A program made the position numbers and the translations under genes. From CAYJLF01 sp964371055 (lineage in GTDB: Bacteria > Eisenbacteria > RBG-16-71-46 > CAIMUX01), in NCBI GenBank assembly GCA_964371055.1, contig CAYJLF010000013.1, forward strand, positions 101,216 through 165,215: 64,000 bases of DNA. Reading direction: 5' to 3'. Of this stretch, positions 1 to 12,456 are shown piece after piece. Numbering within the stretch: position 1 is the first letter of the stretch; each line of letters starts with the position of its first letter. The notes below the pieces were generated by a model. That model saw nothing but the letters and a program-made list of their open reading frames with translations, made no database searches and had not been told where the DNA came from.

Positions 1-2
1 AT

Positions 3-314
3 CCGCCGGGGATTCTCGTGATCGACTGGCCCGATGGCCATCAGTCCCGCCTGGAGCCGGCGACCCTCCGTCGGAGCTGTCCCTGCGCCGGGTGTCGTGA
101 GGCGCGGGAGGCTGCGGCCCGCGTGGTCGAGGGGGTGGAACCGCTCCCGTCGAACGCGGGTTCCTTCACCCTGCGGCGCATCGAGCCGGTCGGGCACTAT
201 GGGTTGGCCCCCGTCTGGGGCGACGGGCATGCGGTCGGCATCTACGCCTGGACGGACCTGCGCAGACTCTGCGGGTGCTTCCAGTGCCGCCTGGAAAGGG
301 GAGAGACACGATGA
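3..314 (+). CDS. DUF971 (GBBH-like N-terminal) domain protein, 5' partial
   Basis: The visible 103 codons are open from the window edge, so the real start probably lies upstream; the first in-window start is a GTG at 18. The chain reads like a whole DUF971 domain (the domain also found at the N-terminus of gamma-butyrobetaine hydroxylase). It has a W-x-D-G-H motif near the start, a Cys-rich S-C-P-C-x-x-C segment, then V-G-x-Y and a second W-x-D-G-H followed by G-I-Y-x-W. A further C-G-C-x-x-C pair sits near the C-terminus. Stand-alone DUF971 proteins have no settled function; the Cys clusters suggest metal binding, which is inference. Its TGA stop overlaps the ATG of the C25 protease gene (ATGA at 311-314), so the two are probably cotranscribed and translationally coupled. 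Confidence 0.75.
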   Translation, partial: PPGILVIDWPDGHQSRLEPATLRRSCPCAGCREAREAAARVVEGVEPLPSNAGSFTLRRIEPVGHYGLAPVWGDGHAVGIYAWTDLRRLCGCFQCRLERGETR

Positions 315-3300
315 TCCCGCGACCCGCACTGCGCGCCTCGATGCTGCCGGCGCTAGGACTGCTCCTGACCGGGAGCGCGGCGGCCTCCGGTGACCCGGTT
401 CGTCTGCTCCGATCGGATGCGACAGAGGTGCGCCTCGAGGTGGTGGCGCCCGCTCCGGTCCCGGGTCCCGAGGCCGATGGATTCGCCACGTGGGAGATCG
501 TGGACCAGGCGTTCCGTGCGGGCGACTGGGGCCGCGTTCTCGAACCGGGGGCGCCCGATCTTCCCTTCGCCTCGTTCCTCCTCGGGATTCCGCCGGGGAC
601 GAGGCCGGTGCTCCAGGTCGAGGCAGAGGATGCGGTGCTCCTCCCCGGCCCGGCTCCTCGCCCGGTGCCGCGTTCGGAGATCCTGGTCGGAGAGGATGGC
701 CTGCCGGTGCAGATCGCGCATCCGGCCCGGGAGGAGAAGGCCTGGTCCGCGCCTTATCCGCGGGTCCCGGCCGAACTCGGAGAGCCCGGAACTCTGCGTC
801 ACCTCGATGTCGTGCCGGTGCGCGTCTATCCGTATCGCTGGGACCCTGCCGCCGGCGCGATCCGCTTCGCGAGGCGGCTGGCGATCTCGGTCCGGTTCGT
901 GCCGGACGAACAGAAGGCGGTCGCAGCCGCGCGCCTGGCGGCGCCGGGGGCCGAACCAGCCGGGTGGGAGCGGATCTATCGGCAGTCGGTGTTGAATGCC
1001 GACCAGGCGCTCGCGTGGCGCCGCACGCCGGCTCATTGGCGCGCGACGACCGGCGCGGCGGCGCGCCGGTCGGCGGCGGAGGGAGGCGAGTTTCGCATCC
1101 CCGTCACGCGGAGTGATCTCTATCGGGTCTCCTACGAACGTCTCGCCGCGGCCGGGTGGGACGCACCCGGCGCGCCGATCTACGGGCTCGCGCTGGTCGA
1201 GCGCTTCTTCGACGAGACCAGGCTGGATGACCCCTTCGTCGAACAACCGGTGCCGATTCTCGCTCGTGATCTGAACCGGGACGGTGCGTTCGGTCCGGGG
1301 GACGACTTTCTCTTCATCGGGCTGAACGCGTGGGATCGGCTCCACCCCCCGGCGCGGGACCGGCGTTACGGGCGCGAACATGCCTACTTCCTGTCGTTGC
1401 GGGCCGAAGGGGGGCTGCGCTTTCCCGAGAGGGAGAGCCATCTCGGCCAAACCGGTCTGCCGGTCGAGACCGCGGGCAACTGGTCGCAGCGCTTCGAGGA
1501 GGAAGCGATCCTGATGATCCCCGGCGTCGACGGGACGGATGGCGACCAGCCCTACGCTCCCGAACTCGGCGTGGAGGCGATCCGCCAGGATCACTATCTC
1601 TGGTTCGGCGGGGATGGCGGGGACGAGAACAACGCGTCCTACCGGACCCGGTTCACATTGCCGGGAATGACCGAAGTCACCGGACTGACCGTGGCGCTGC
1701 AGCGCTTCCGGCAGCCGTCGGGGGCCGCGACCGCGCACGTGACCCTGAGCTCAGGCCCGACCGATGGCGCTCCGGTGGCCCTGCCCGGCATGCCGCTTCT
1801 GATCAGCTACCGCAACCGTCACGTCTACCGGGCGACCGGCGCGGATCTCCTCCAGGGGGGAGTGACCGTGGTGCCGGGGAGCAACACCTTCCGGATGGCG
1901 ATGCCGATCGACCAGGCCGCGGCGGCCCTCGACTGGCTGGAGTGGTCGTATCGGCGTGACCTGTTGGCCGAGGATCGGCGCCTCGCCTTCCGCACGGGCG
2001 CCCTGACCGGCGCGAGGGAGTTCCACCTGCTCAACTTCGGCACCGCCGACACGACCGGCGCCGACCGCCTCCTCCTTTTCGACCTGAGCGACTCCGCGCG
2101 CACCACGACCGAGGAGGGACCGCTCCTCCTGACCTGGCAGCCGTCGCAGTACCAGGAAGGAGTGCTGAAGGTGCAGGTCGACTTCGGCCCGACGCCGCGG
2201 GAGGAGACCCTGCTGGCGGTCTCTCCGGCGCGGGCGCGCGAGCCGGAGTCGATCCGGCGGGTGGGAGAGGACGACCTGACGATTCCGCCGGGCGCGGATG
2301 AGGATCTGATCGCGATTCTGCATCCCGACTTCGCCATGGGGATCGGACCGCTCCTGCAGCAGCGGCGCGATCAGGGCCTGACCGTGCGGCCGGTCCTGAT
2401 CGGCGACGTCGTCGACCAGTTCAACGGCGGCCGCCCCGGACCGGTCGCGATCCGGAACTACCTGCGCTACCTCTTCCGCGCGCGGGCCACCTCCCCGAGC
2501 TACCTCCTCCTGGTGGGGGACGCGAGCGAGGACTTCGGCAACCATCTCACGTCCAGCTCTGTGAACTTCGTCCCGACGCAGACCATCTTCTCCGACGCCT
2601 ACTCGGAGCAGGGGCCGGAGCTGGTCTCGTGTGACTACTGGTTCGTCGACCGGCTGAGCGAACTCGGTGAACGATTCGACTATGCCCCCGACATGCATGT
2701 CGGGCGGCTGCCGGTCGGAACGGAGGCCGAGTTGACCGAGGTCGTGCGCAAGATCGTCCGCTACGCGGAATTCCGGCCCGACGACAGCTGGCGCGCGCGG
2801 GGCCTCTTCGTCGCCGACGACGAGTTCTCGTCCACCATCGGATTCGGAGGCGGTTACTTCTTCCGCGGAGACCAGTTGAACACGCCGCGTCGCACCAACG
2901 AATCCCGCTTCCGCTGGACCGCCTGGGAGGGGAAGAAGCTGATCCACGAAGCGGCCGGCTTCACCGATTTCGAGGTCGACTCGTTTTTCACCGCGGTCTA
3001 CATGGACACCGTGGCCGGCAGCTGGTCGACCAACGGGAATCCGGTCGATCTCCGTCGCTGCCGGACGAACACCGCTGACTGCCCCGCCTACCGCTGTCCG
3101 ATCGATCCGGGACAGGCGAACTACTGCCTCAGCACCGGCGATGACATCGTCTACGCCGACTTCCTCTACCAGAACTGGTGGGCCGACAACTACGACTACG
3201 GTCAGCTCAAGGTCAAGCCGCTCCTGACCGACGCCTGGAGCCGGGGGTATCTCTTCGTCTCCTATCAGGGCCACGCCAACTCGACGCTGCTGAGCCACGA

Positions 3301-4678
3301 GTACATCTTCCGCAATTCGCCGCGAGCCGGGTTCGAGGATGCGCTGCGCGTCCGGAACAACGAGCGCCCGTTCGTCTTCATGGGCTTCGGGTGCCACGTG
3401 GCCGACTTTGCGCGGGAGGACGAGGAGACCGTTGGCGACAGCATGGGCGAGAGGATGCTCTTTCTGGAGGACCGGCGCGGGAACATCGCCTGCCTCGGGT
3501 CGACCGCCTACGAGTGGATCGATCGAACGGAGTGGCTGAACCTGGCCGTGCTGCGCGCCTGGTTCGAGGATCCGCCGCGGGACGAGGAGGGAAACCCCCG
3601 CTGGGTCCTGGGGGAGATCATCAGCGCGGGCAAGGCGCGCCTCACCGCTTCGGACTACACGAACGACCTCAACACGACGTACAACCTCATCGGTGATCCG
3701 TCGATGCCGATGGAGATGGCGCCGCCCCGCCTCTCCCTCTTCGTCAACTGCACGCCCGGCGACGAGGGGTGCGAACCCTGGGCGGGCGGCCGTCTCGAGG
3801 CGGAGGCGGAGAGCGACACGGCGAGGATCCACCTGCGCCTGCGCGATGAGACCGGCATCCGCGCGATCGAGATTCGGGACGAGGTCGGGCTGGTCGATCC
3901 CTCGGAGTACCGGTTCGACGCCGATCCGGAGTACCCGGATGATCCCACGCGACGGGTCCTGGTCTATGCCCGGCCGCTCACCGTCCCGGAGGAGGATTAC
4001 ACGATCGAGATCACGGCCCGGGACGGGAACGGGCAGACGCGCGCGGTCTCGCTGTCGGTCGAACTGGCCGCCGTCTTCCGCGTTCGTTCCGGCGGAGTCC
4101 TGCGCCCCGTCCAGCCGGACGTCGTGATTGAACCGGGGGACTCGGTCTTTGTCGAAGCGATCAGTCCGGTCGATCTCGAGGCGTCGGACCTGGAACTCTG
4201 GCTCGACGATGAGCCGCTCCTCCGGGGAGGCGAACCCAGCGCGGGCGGGTTCCGCGCCTGGGAGCTCCGGTCCGTTATGACCGAGCTCTCGGAGGGGACG
4301 CACCGCCTGCGTCTGCTGGTGCGGCGCCCCGATCACTCTTTCGCGGAGCGCGCCGCTTCGTTCCAGGGACCGGGCGCCGATCGGACCGATCTTCTCCACG
4401 TCTACAACTTCCCCAATCCGTTCACCGGGGAGACGCGGGTGATCTACCGGCTGAACCGCAGTGGAGTGGCGGCGAAGGTCTCGGTCTTCACGCTCGCCGG
4501 CCGGCGGATCTGGAGCGCGGATGGCCCGGCCCTGGCGAATGACAACGAGATTGCCTGGGACGGGCGGGATGCGGATGGAGATCCGGTGGCCAACGGCGTC
4601 TATCTGTACAAGCTCGAGATCCAGACCTCGGAGGGTAAGACGATCAGCCGGGTCGAGCGCATGGCCCGCGCCCGCTGA
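311..4678 (+). CDS. Secreted C25 (gingipain/PorU-like) cysteine protease with FlgD-like C-terminal domain
   Basis: A 1,455-residue exported protein. The ATG at 311 gives a signal peptide (M-I-P-R-P..., hydrophobic L-P-A-L-G-L-L-L, A-A-A-S cleavage region). The N-terminal third resembles the C25 propeptide and PorU N-terminal region. The peptidase domain lies at about residues 670-1150: it contains Y-L-L-L-V-G-D and V-G-R-L-P. The catalytic His is probably His988 in Q-G-H-A-N and the catalytic Cys is probably Cys1028 in G-F-G-C-H. The last roughly 95 residues (from N-F-P-N-P-F) form a FlgD Ig-like/type-A sorting domain with W-D-G-R-D-x-x-G and G-V-Y-L-Y-K-L, the form recognised in type IX secretion. 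It may be a PorU-type sortase or a cargo protease; length and N-terminal similarity lean to PorU-like, but the sequence alone does not decide. It overlaps the DUF971 gene by 4 bases. Confidence 0.88.
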   Translation: MIPRPALRASMLPALGLLLTGSAAASGDPVRLLRSDATEVRLEVVAPAPVPGPEADGFATWEIVDQAFRAGDWGRVLEPGAPDLPFASFLLGIPPGTRPVLQVEAEDAVLLPGPAPRPVPRSEILVGEDGLPVQIAHPAREEKAWSAPYPRVPAELGEPGTLRHLDVVPVRVYPYRWDPAAGAIRFARRLAISVRFVPDEQKAVAAARLAAPGAEPAGWERIYRQSVLNADQALAWRRTPAHWRATTGAAARRSAAEGGEFRIPVTRSDLYRVSYERLAAAGWDAPGAPIYGLALVERFFDETRLDDPFVEQPVPILARDLNRDGAFGPGDDFLFIGLNAWDRLHPPARDRRYGREHAYFLSLRAEGGLRFPERESHLGQTGLPVETAGNWSQRFEEEAILMIPGVDGTDGDQPYAPELGVEAIRQDHYLWFGGDGGDENNASYRTRFTLPGMTEVTGLTVALQRFRQPSGAATAHVTLSSGPTDGAPVALPGMPLLISYRNRHVYRATGADLLQGGVTVVPGSNTFRMAMPIDQAAAALDWLEWSYRRDLLAEDRRLAFRTGALTGAREFHLLNFGTADTTGADRLLLFDLSDSARTTTEEGPLLLTWQPSQYQEGVLKVQVDFGPTPREETLLAVSPARAREPESIRRVGEDDLTIPPGADEDLIAILHPDFAMGIGPLLQQRRDQGLTVRPVLIGDVVDQFNGGRPGPVAIRNYLRYLFRARATSPSYLLLVGDASEDFGNHLTSSSVNFVPTQTIFSDAYSEQGPELVSCDYWFVDRLSELGERFDYAPDMHVGRLPVGTEAELTEVVRKIVRYAEFRPDDSWRARGLFVADDEFSSTIGFGGGYFFRGDQLNTPRRTNESRFRWTAWEGKKLIHEAAGFTDFEVDSFFTAVYMDTVAGSWSTNGNPVDLRRCRTNTADCPAYRCPIDPGQANYCLSTGDDIVYADFLYQNWWADNYDYGQLKVKPLLTDAWSRGYLFVSYQGHANSTLLSHEYIFRNSPRAGFEDALRVRNNERPFVFMGFGCHVADFAREDEETVGDSMGERMLFLEDRRGNIACLGSTAYEWIDRTEWLNLAVLRAWFEDPPRDEEGNPRWVLGEIISAGKARLTASDYTNDLNTTYNLIGDPSMPMEMAPPRLSLFVNCTPGDEGCEPWAGGRLEAEAESDTARIHLRLRDETGIRAIEIRDEVGLVDPSEYRFDADPEYPDDPTRRVLVYARPLTVPEEDYTIEITARDGNGQTRAVSLSVELAAVFRVRSGGVLRPVQPDVVIEPGDSVFVEAISPVDLEASDLELWLDDEPLLRGGEPSAGGFRAWELRSVMTELSEGTHRLRLLVRRPDHSFAERAASFQGPGADRTDLLHVYNFPNPFTGETRVIYRLNRSGVAAKVSVFTLAGRRIWSADGPALANDNEIAWDGRDADGDPVANGVYLYKLEIQTSEGKTISRVERMARAR

Positions 4679-4734
4679 GCGCGAGGCGCTGCACGCGGCC
4701 GGCCGCGTAGGCCCGGGCGGAGGTGAGGCCAGAG

Positions 4735-7332
<2,598 letters not shown>

Positions 7333-7373
7333 CAGGGGCCGCGGGCGAGGGGCCGCGAAGAGGGCGCTGCCGG

Positions 7374-8672
7374 CTAGGTTCCGTCTCCGCTGAACCGGAC
7401 CTGGTTCTTCCCGCGCGCTTTCGCCTCGAGGAGCAGCCGGTTGGCCCCATTCCACAGATCGCGCACGGTCCGGCCGGCCGAAGGATAGAGCGTTCCGCCG
7501 ATCGAAACCGTCACCCGCTCCGCCACGTTGCCCCCGTCCAGGCTGCGCAGGGTGAGCGGTTCATCCGCCACCGCCGTGCGCAGGCGCTCCGCGATCAAGC
7601 GCGCTTCGTCGAGCGGCACCGGGGGGGAGAGGATGGCCGCGAATTCCTCGCCGCCGTAGCGGGCCAGGGTGTCGGTGTGGCGGAGCGCCGCCTTCAGCAC
7701 GCAGGCGACCGTCGCCAGCACCCGGTCCCCGCCGTCGTAGCCGTAGCGGGTATTGAACGACTTGAAGTCGTCGACGTCGACGATGAGGAGAGCCAACGAC
7801 TGCGAACGTCGGTCGGCCACCGCGATCTCGCGCTCCAGCTGCTCTTCGAAGTAGGAACGGTTGTAGATGCCGGTGAGGAAGTCGTAGAAGATCAGCCCCT
7901 GAAGCCGGATGCTGCTGGTGATCAGCCCCTGGAAGTGTTGCGCCACCAGATGGGCCAGTGCGATGCGTTCGCGCGTGAAATGCTCCCGGTCCGGGTGGCG
8001 CTGCCAGAGAATGCCGCGCCATCCGGTGGCGTCGTCCCCCAGGCCCTCGATCAGCAACGATCCGTCCTTCCCGAGGTCGGGGAAGAGCAGCAGGCGATCG
8101 CGCTGCCGCGCGAGGCGCTCGAGATCGGACGCCGGCACCGGAAGTCCGTTGGTGAGAGGCGGCGCGGGCCAGTCCTCCCCCGGCGGCGTTTCGATCGCCT
8201 GCAGAGAGGCGCTCCCGACCGGGACGAGTTCCTGCAGAGTCCGTTCGAGGTTCAAGACGAGGTCGCGCGGCGTCATCACCCGGTCCTGCGAGACGAGACC
8301 GGCCTGGATGGCGAGGAGGCCCTGGACTTCGTGGTAGCGAAACCCCCCACGCGTCGCCGGGTCGAGCGGCAGGGGGATGGTGCGGGCGCCGGGTGGCTTG
8401 GGATGGAGCGGGATCCGGAGGCGGATGCGGATCTTTCGCTCGGGATCACGCAGCCGCAGGATCTCGTGCGTACCGACCCGGGAGCGTTCCAGGACCTCGA
8501 GGCACCCGCGATCGACGAGGGCGTCCAGCAGCGACCGAGTCGCCTGTTCGACCTCGGTCGGGTTCGGGTCGGCCAGGACCCGCTCCACCAGAGACTGCTC
8601 CTCCCAGGTCAGGGGAGCGGACGCGATCACTTCCCGGAGGAACTCGCTGTATGGAATGGGGATACGCTTCAA
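7374..8672 (-). CDS. Diguanylate cyclase (GGDEF domain)
   Basis: A 432-residue protein that probably makes cyclic di-GMP. The C-terminal GGDEF domain (about residues 265-430) begins with D-F-L-T-G-I-Y-N-R and has an intact G-G-E-E-F signature. An R-H-T-D inhibitory I-site lies five residues before it, so product feedback is expected. The N-terminal 260 residues have no transmembrane segment; the part around 120-255 looks like a GAF-type sensor fold, a weak call made by eye. One of only two minus-strand genes in the window, it converges on clpB (41 bases apart) and diverges from the small secreted protein at 8930. The ATG at 8672 begins M-K-R-I-P-I-P. Confidence 0.9.
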   Translation of the reverse strand: MKRIPIPYSEFLREVIASAPLTWEEQSLVERVLADPNPTEVEQATRSLLDALVDRGCLEVLERSRVGTHEILRLRDPERKIRIRLRIPLHPKPPGARTIPLPLDPATRGGFRYHEVQGLLAIQAGLVSQDRVMTPRDLVLNLERTLQELVPVGSASLQAIETPPGEDWPAPPLTNGLPVPASDLERLARQRDRLLLFPDLGKDGSLLIEGLGDDATGWRGILWQRHPDREHFTRERIALAHLVAQHFQGLITSSIRLQGLIFYDFLTGIYNRSYFEEQLEREIAVADRRSQSLALLIVDVDDFKSFNTRYGYDGGDRVLATVACVLKAALRHTDTLARYGGEEFAAILSPPVPLDEARLIAERLRTAVADEPLTLRSLDGGNVAERVTVSIGGTLYPSAGRTVRDLWNGANRLLLEAKARGKNQVRFSGDGT

Positions 8673-8838
8673 GATGGACCGCTTTCCTTCAACGGCTGTC
8701 CGATCCCCGAGCGCCTCGCTCGGACGTATCCAAAGATACCACCCCAGGGCCCTTCTCTCAAGATACGAAGCGGTTCCGCTGATTCCGGTTTGACCGATCC
8801 TTTGCGCCGGCGCGTCGCCCGGCCGGCGGGGTCCGTGG

Positions 8839-8868
8839 TTGACAGTGCGGAGCCCGGAAGTCTACTCT
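8839..8868 (+). promoter_or_regulatory. Predicted vegetative promoter for the 8930 gene
   Basis: TTGACA at 8839-8844, an 18-base spacer and TACTCT at 8863-8868. Transcription would start near 8875, about 55 bases before the ATG at 8930. The form TTGAC-N17/18-TAnnnT recurs before at least nine other transcription units in this window. Confidence 0.55.
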
Positions 8869-8929
8869 CAGCTTGGGGTACAGATCTCCCATGGGTCGCC
8901 GGACTCTCCGCCGGCGGCCGGAGGTTGAC

Positions 8930-9271
8930 ATGTCTCGCTCGAAGTTCTTCCACATCGCGTCCCTGATCGCAGTGTTGCTCTACCTGGGGCTCGGCTCGAG
9001 CGCGTCGGCGACGACGGCGTGGAGCGACCCGGGTGCCGGCACACCTTCGATCGGTATCGATGATCCGCAATTCGGCACCGGAGGCGGAGGCGATGGCTGC
9101 GGTGACCCCGACGAATTCGGGATCTACTCGCGCCCCGCGCCGCCGATCGATCCGGAGCTGGAACTGGCGCCATCGGACCGAGAGAAGTCCAACGACAAGA
9201 GTCCGAGCGGCGAGGCGTCCGCGTTCTTCTGGCTGACGCTGTCGCGGTGGCTCGGGTTGGCCGGGTTGTAG
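8930..9271 (+). CDS. Small secreted protein of unknown function
   Basis: 113 residues with a clear signal peptide (M-S-R-S-K-F-F, hydrophobic I-A-S-L-I-A-V-L-L-Y-L, cleavage after A-S-A). The mature part is acidic and Gly/Pro-rich with a G-G-G-G-D-G-C-G-D-P segment. The last 16 residues are hydrophobic (A-F-F-W-L-T-L-S-R-W-L-G-L-A-G-L). The ATG at 8930 has GGAGG at 8920-8924, which favours it over the longer start at 8873. It has its own predicted promoter. I recognise no family; the C-terminal hydrophobic tail could anchor it in a membrane. Confidence 0.6.
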   Translation: MSRSKFFHIASLIAVLLYLGLGSSASATTAWSDPGAGTPSIGIDDPQFGTGGGGDGCGDPDEFGIYSRPAPPIDPELELAPSDREKSNDKSPSGEASAFFWLTLSRWLGLAGL

Positions 9272-9297
9272 GGATACAAGCAGATCAGGGGGGATGA

Positions 9298-9324
9298 GGG
9301 CGGCAAGGTTGGGTAAAGCCGCCC
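9298..9324 (+). other. Strong stem-loop before the sigma-54 activator gene
   Basis: A perfect 7-bp stem (GGGCGGC at 9298-9304 with GCCGCCC at 9318-9324) and a 13-base loop end six bases before the ATG at 9331. There is no T-tract, so it does not look like a terminator. It lies where a ribosome would bind and may limit initiation. I could not match it to a known riboswitch. Confidence 0.4.
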
Positions 9325-9330
9325 CACCTG

Positions 9331-12300
9331 ATGGAACGCAGGGAAGAAAGCGATCCCGCACGGCCCCACGGGCCCGGGAGTCTTGATCGCGGGGCGGAGG
9401 CCGCGCCGCCGCGCCGGCGGACGGCGGTTGCCCCGGAGTTGGGCACGATCGATCTCCTTCTGCGCGCGGGCGATTACGGCCAGGCTTGGGAAGATTGCCG
9501 CCGCCTGCTGCGCGAGCCGGACTTCTCCGATCATCCCGGCCTGGTGCGGCGCACGGCCTACAGCCTCGACAAGCTGGGGCGCTTCGAAGATGTTCGGGCG
9601 CTGTTAGAGCCGTTCCTGGCCGAAGCGCCCGTGCCGGACGAACTCGGCGAACGCGAGGAACTGGCGCGTTGCCGCCTCATCCTGGGGAAAGTTCTCCACG
9701 AGCTTGGACGGCTGGCGGAGGCGGAGGCGCAGGGGCATCTGGCGCTGTCGACGCTCCGCGACGATGCCACGGGACCCGAGGCCGGATTCGTGCACAACCT
9801 GCTCGGCACGATCCGCTTCCGGCAGGGTGAGGCCGACGAGGCCCGCACCCACTTCCGCGCCGCGCTCGATCATTTCCGCTCCCGCGGCGATGTCACCAAT
9901 CTCGCCCTCGCCTACATCAATCTCGGACATGTGCACAAGTCGCGCTGCGAGTGGGATCGCGCCGTCGAGCACTACAACGCCGCCTACTACCTGCGGGCGA
10001 CCGAGGGGGAATTCCAGGACCAGGGAGCGATCCTGCAGAACCTGGCTCTGGTCCAGCTCAAGCTGGGGCGGTACGAGGAAGCGCAAGGGCACCTCGAGAC
10101 GAGCCTGCGTCAGGCGCGGAACCTCGGGTCCCGCGCTCGCGTTCTCCGTTCTCACCTGGCGCTGGCGCTGCTCGGCCGGGAGATGTGGGACCTGAAGTTG
10201 ATGCGGCAGCATCTGGAGGCCGCGCAGACGGAGTCAGGTTCGCCGCCGCCCGGACGCGACGGTTGCCTCCTGGTGATGGAAGCGGCGTATCTCGCTCGCT
10301 TCGAGGGTCGGGTGGACGATGCGGAGCGGCAGGCGGAGGATCTGCGGGCGCGCGTGGAGAGCCTGGCCGCGCGGGGCGACCTGATGGTCGAGTCTCTCCT
10401 GCTCGATGGCAGCCTGGCGCTGGATCGCGGGGACGCCCCGACCGCGGAGCACAGCTATCGACGCGCGCGGGAATTGGCGCACGCGGATCTCGACCGCTTC
10501 GAGGAGACCAAGGCGCTGCTCGGCCTGGCCGAAGTGGCGATCCGCGCCCGTCACACCGAGGAGGCGGAGCGCACCTGCCAGATGCTGGCGGAACGGCTCG
10601 TCTCCGGCGGAGAACAGCCGATGCTGGCGCGGGTGCACCTGCTTCGGGGCCGCATCGCGCTGGAATTGCGGGCCGACCCCGAAGAGGCGCTCGGTTGGTT
10701 CCGCCGCGCGCGCGACCTGTGGCGGCGCCTCGTGCTGCCGCGGCAGGAGACTCTGGCCGACCTGCGCATGGCGGCGTCGCTCCTCGCGCTGGGCCGGGCC
10801 GGAGAGGCGGCTGCGCTGGCCCAGGCGGCTCGGGAGCGGCTGGCGGGTGGAGTGGACGTCCCGTTCGGAACCGCGGCCGAACTCGCGGCGCTCGAGGAGA
10901 CGTTGCGGGAACGGCTGGCCCATCCACCGTCGCCCGGCATCGACGGGGGCCGCGCTTTCGCCCGCATGGAGGAGCTCGTCTCGTCTGACGCCGGGGTCGG
11001 TGAGAAGCTGCGCGGCGTCCTTCTCCTGATCATCGAGGCGCTCTCGGCCGAAGGCGGATTCGTGGCGCGCAGCCTGGAGTCGGGGCTCGAGGTCGTCTCC
11101 TCGGCGTCGATGGGCCGACTGCAGGGTCGCAGGACATGGTCGCGGAGCGCGCTCGGGCTCGGTGAGGTCGTCGAGCCGACCGTGGTGAAACATCCTCCCA
11201 CTTCCGGTGCGGGGGCTTCCAGCGAGGACTCGTCCGCCCCGGCGCTGGTGTGGCCGATCACGTTCTTCGGCCGACCGCACCTGGTCTGGGTCGAGCGGCG
11301 CGAGGCCGGCCGAGTCGGCTGGGGGCGCGCCGAACTCGACTACGGGATGGTGCTCCTGGCGGAGGCGAGCCGCGGCCTGCGCCCGCTCGTTCCCCTCGGC
11401 GGGGTCGACGACGGAGGCCTCGAGGGGTCGGTCCATCTCGCGGATGTGATCACGCAGAACCACAGGATGCACTCGATCCTGGAGCTGATCCGGCGGGTGG
11501 CCGACAGCGACCTGACCGTGCTGCTGCAAGGAGAGACCGGAACCGGCAAGAAGCTACTGGCCGAAGTCCTCCACCGCGCCAGCGATCGCCGGGACCGGGC
11601 GTTTGTCACGGTCGATTGCGCGGCCCTGACCGACAGCCTCCTCGAGAGCGAGCTCTTCGGCCACCGCAAGGGGGCTTTCACCGGGGCCACCTCTGATCGC
11701 GTCGGTCTGCTCGAGGAAGGGAACGGAGGGACGGTCTTCCTCGATGAAATCGACAAGTCGGGTCTCTCGGTGCAGCGACGGCTGCTCCACATGCTCGATT
11801 CGGGCGAGGTGCGGCCGGTCGGAGCGACCGGGTACAAGCGGCTCGACGTCCGCGTCGTCTGCGCCACGAGTTGTCCCGACCTGCGCCAGGAGGTGGCGGA
11901 GGGGCGCTTCCTCAAGGATCTCTTCTACCGGCTGAATGACATCTCGATCGTCGTGCCACCGCTGCGCGAGCGGCCGGACGACGTCGCGCTCCTGGCGGAG
12001 TGGTTCGTCGAACGGTTCGCCGCGCGCCTCGGGCGGAAGATCGCGGGAGTCACGCCCGCCTTCCATGCGGCGCTGGCGTCCCACGCCTGGCCGGGCAACG
12101 TCCGGGAACTGGAGAAGGCGATCCGGCGCGCGATCACCCTGGCCGATGACGGAGGCTTCCTGGTACCGGACCTGCTCCCGTCGGCCGTGCTGGAGTCGTC
12201 CGGCAGCGGGGACGGCGCGGTCGGCGGATCGCTGCATGATCGGTTGGAACGATACGAGCGCGGGCTTTTGATCGAGGCCCTGGACCGCCATGCCTGGAAC

Positions 12301-12399
12301 AAGAGCCGGGCGGCGGTCGAGCTCGGCCTCTCACGCCGGGGGTTGAAGAACAAGATCGAAAGGTACAGACTGGACAGGCGCCGTTCCCGGAGGCGGTAA
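9331..12399 (+). CDS. TPR-GAF-like sigma-54-dependent transcriptional activator
   Basis: A 1,022-residue regulator. Residues about 35-530 are TPR-like helical repeats (L-G-x-x-x-x-x-x-G-x-x-x-x-A). About 545-700 looks like a GAF-type sensor. The AAA+ domain has Walker A G-E-T-G-T-G-K at Lys740 and the sigma-54-contacting loop G-A-F-T-G-A at 781-786. It also has the Walker B-like V-F-L-D-E-I-D and the W-P-G-N-V-R-E-L motif. A Fis-type helix-turn-helix (about 980-1015, N-K-S-R-A-A-V-E-L-G-L-S) closes the protein. It should activate sigma-54 promoters in response to an unknown signal, with the TPR part probably taking the place of a receiver domain. The ATG at 9331 has no good ribosome binding site; a TTG after GGAG near 9439 is an alternative. 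There is no receiver domain. Confidence 0.88.
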   Translation: MERREESDPARPHGPGSLDRGAEAAPPRRRTAVAPELGTIDLLLRAGDYGQAWEDCRRLLREPDFSDHPGLVRRTAYSLDKLGRFEDVRALLEPFLAEAPVPDELGEREELARCRLILGKVLHELGRLAEAEAQGHLALSTLRDDATGPEAGFVHNLLGTIRFRQGEADEARTHFRAALDHFRSRGDVTNLALAYINLGHVHKSRCEWDRAVEHYNAAYYLRATEGEFQDQGAILQNLALVQLKLGRYEEAQGHLETSLRQARNLGSRARVLRSHLALALLGREMWDLKLMRQHLEAAQTESGSPPPGRDGCLLVMEAAYLARFEGRVDDAERQAEDLRARVESLAARGDLMVESLLLDGSLALDRGDAPTAEHSYRRARELAHADLDRFEETKALLGLAEVAIRARHTEEAERTCQMLAERLVSGGEQPMLARVHLLRGRIALELRADPEEALGWFRRARDLWRRLVLPRQETLADLRMAASLLALGRAGEAAALAQAARERLAGGVDVPFGTAAELAALEETLRERLAHPPSPGIDGGRAFARMEELVSSDAGVGEKLRGVLLLIIEALSAEGGFVARSLESGLEVVSSASMGRLQGRRTWSRSALGLGEVVEPTVVKHPPTSGAGASSEDSSAPALVWPITFFGRPHLVWVERREAGRVGWGRAELDYGMVLLAEASRGLRPLVPLGGVDDGGLEGSVHLADVITQNHRMHSILELIRRVADSDLTVLLQGETGTGKKLLAEVLHRASDRRDRAFVTVDCAALTDSLLESELFGHRKGAFTGATSDRVGLLEEGNGGTVFLDEIDKSGLSVQRRLLHMLDSGEVRPVGATGYKRLDVRVVCATSCPDLRQEVAEGRFLKDLFYRLNDISIVVPPLRERPDDVALLAEWFVERFAARLGRKIAGVTPAFHAALASHAWPGNVRELEKAIRRAITLADDGGFLVPDLLPSAVLESSGSGDGAVGGSLHDRLERYERGLLIEALDRHAWNKSRAAVELGLSRRGLKNKIERYRLDRRRSRRR

Positions 12400-12456
12400 G
12401 GCCGGCCCGCGGAGTGGGAGGGCGGCGATCTCCCCGGCCGGTCACGGGGAATCAAA

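Noticed and set aside
9298..9324. Riboswitch (for example cyclic di-GMP type) before the sigma-54 activator
   Set aside because: Only a simple stem-loop is visible; the conserved riboswitch core bases are not present.
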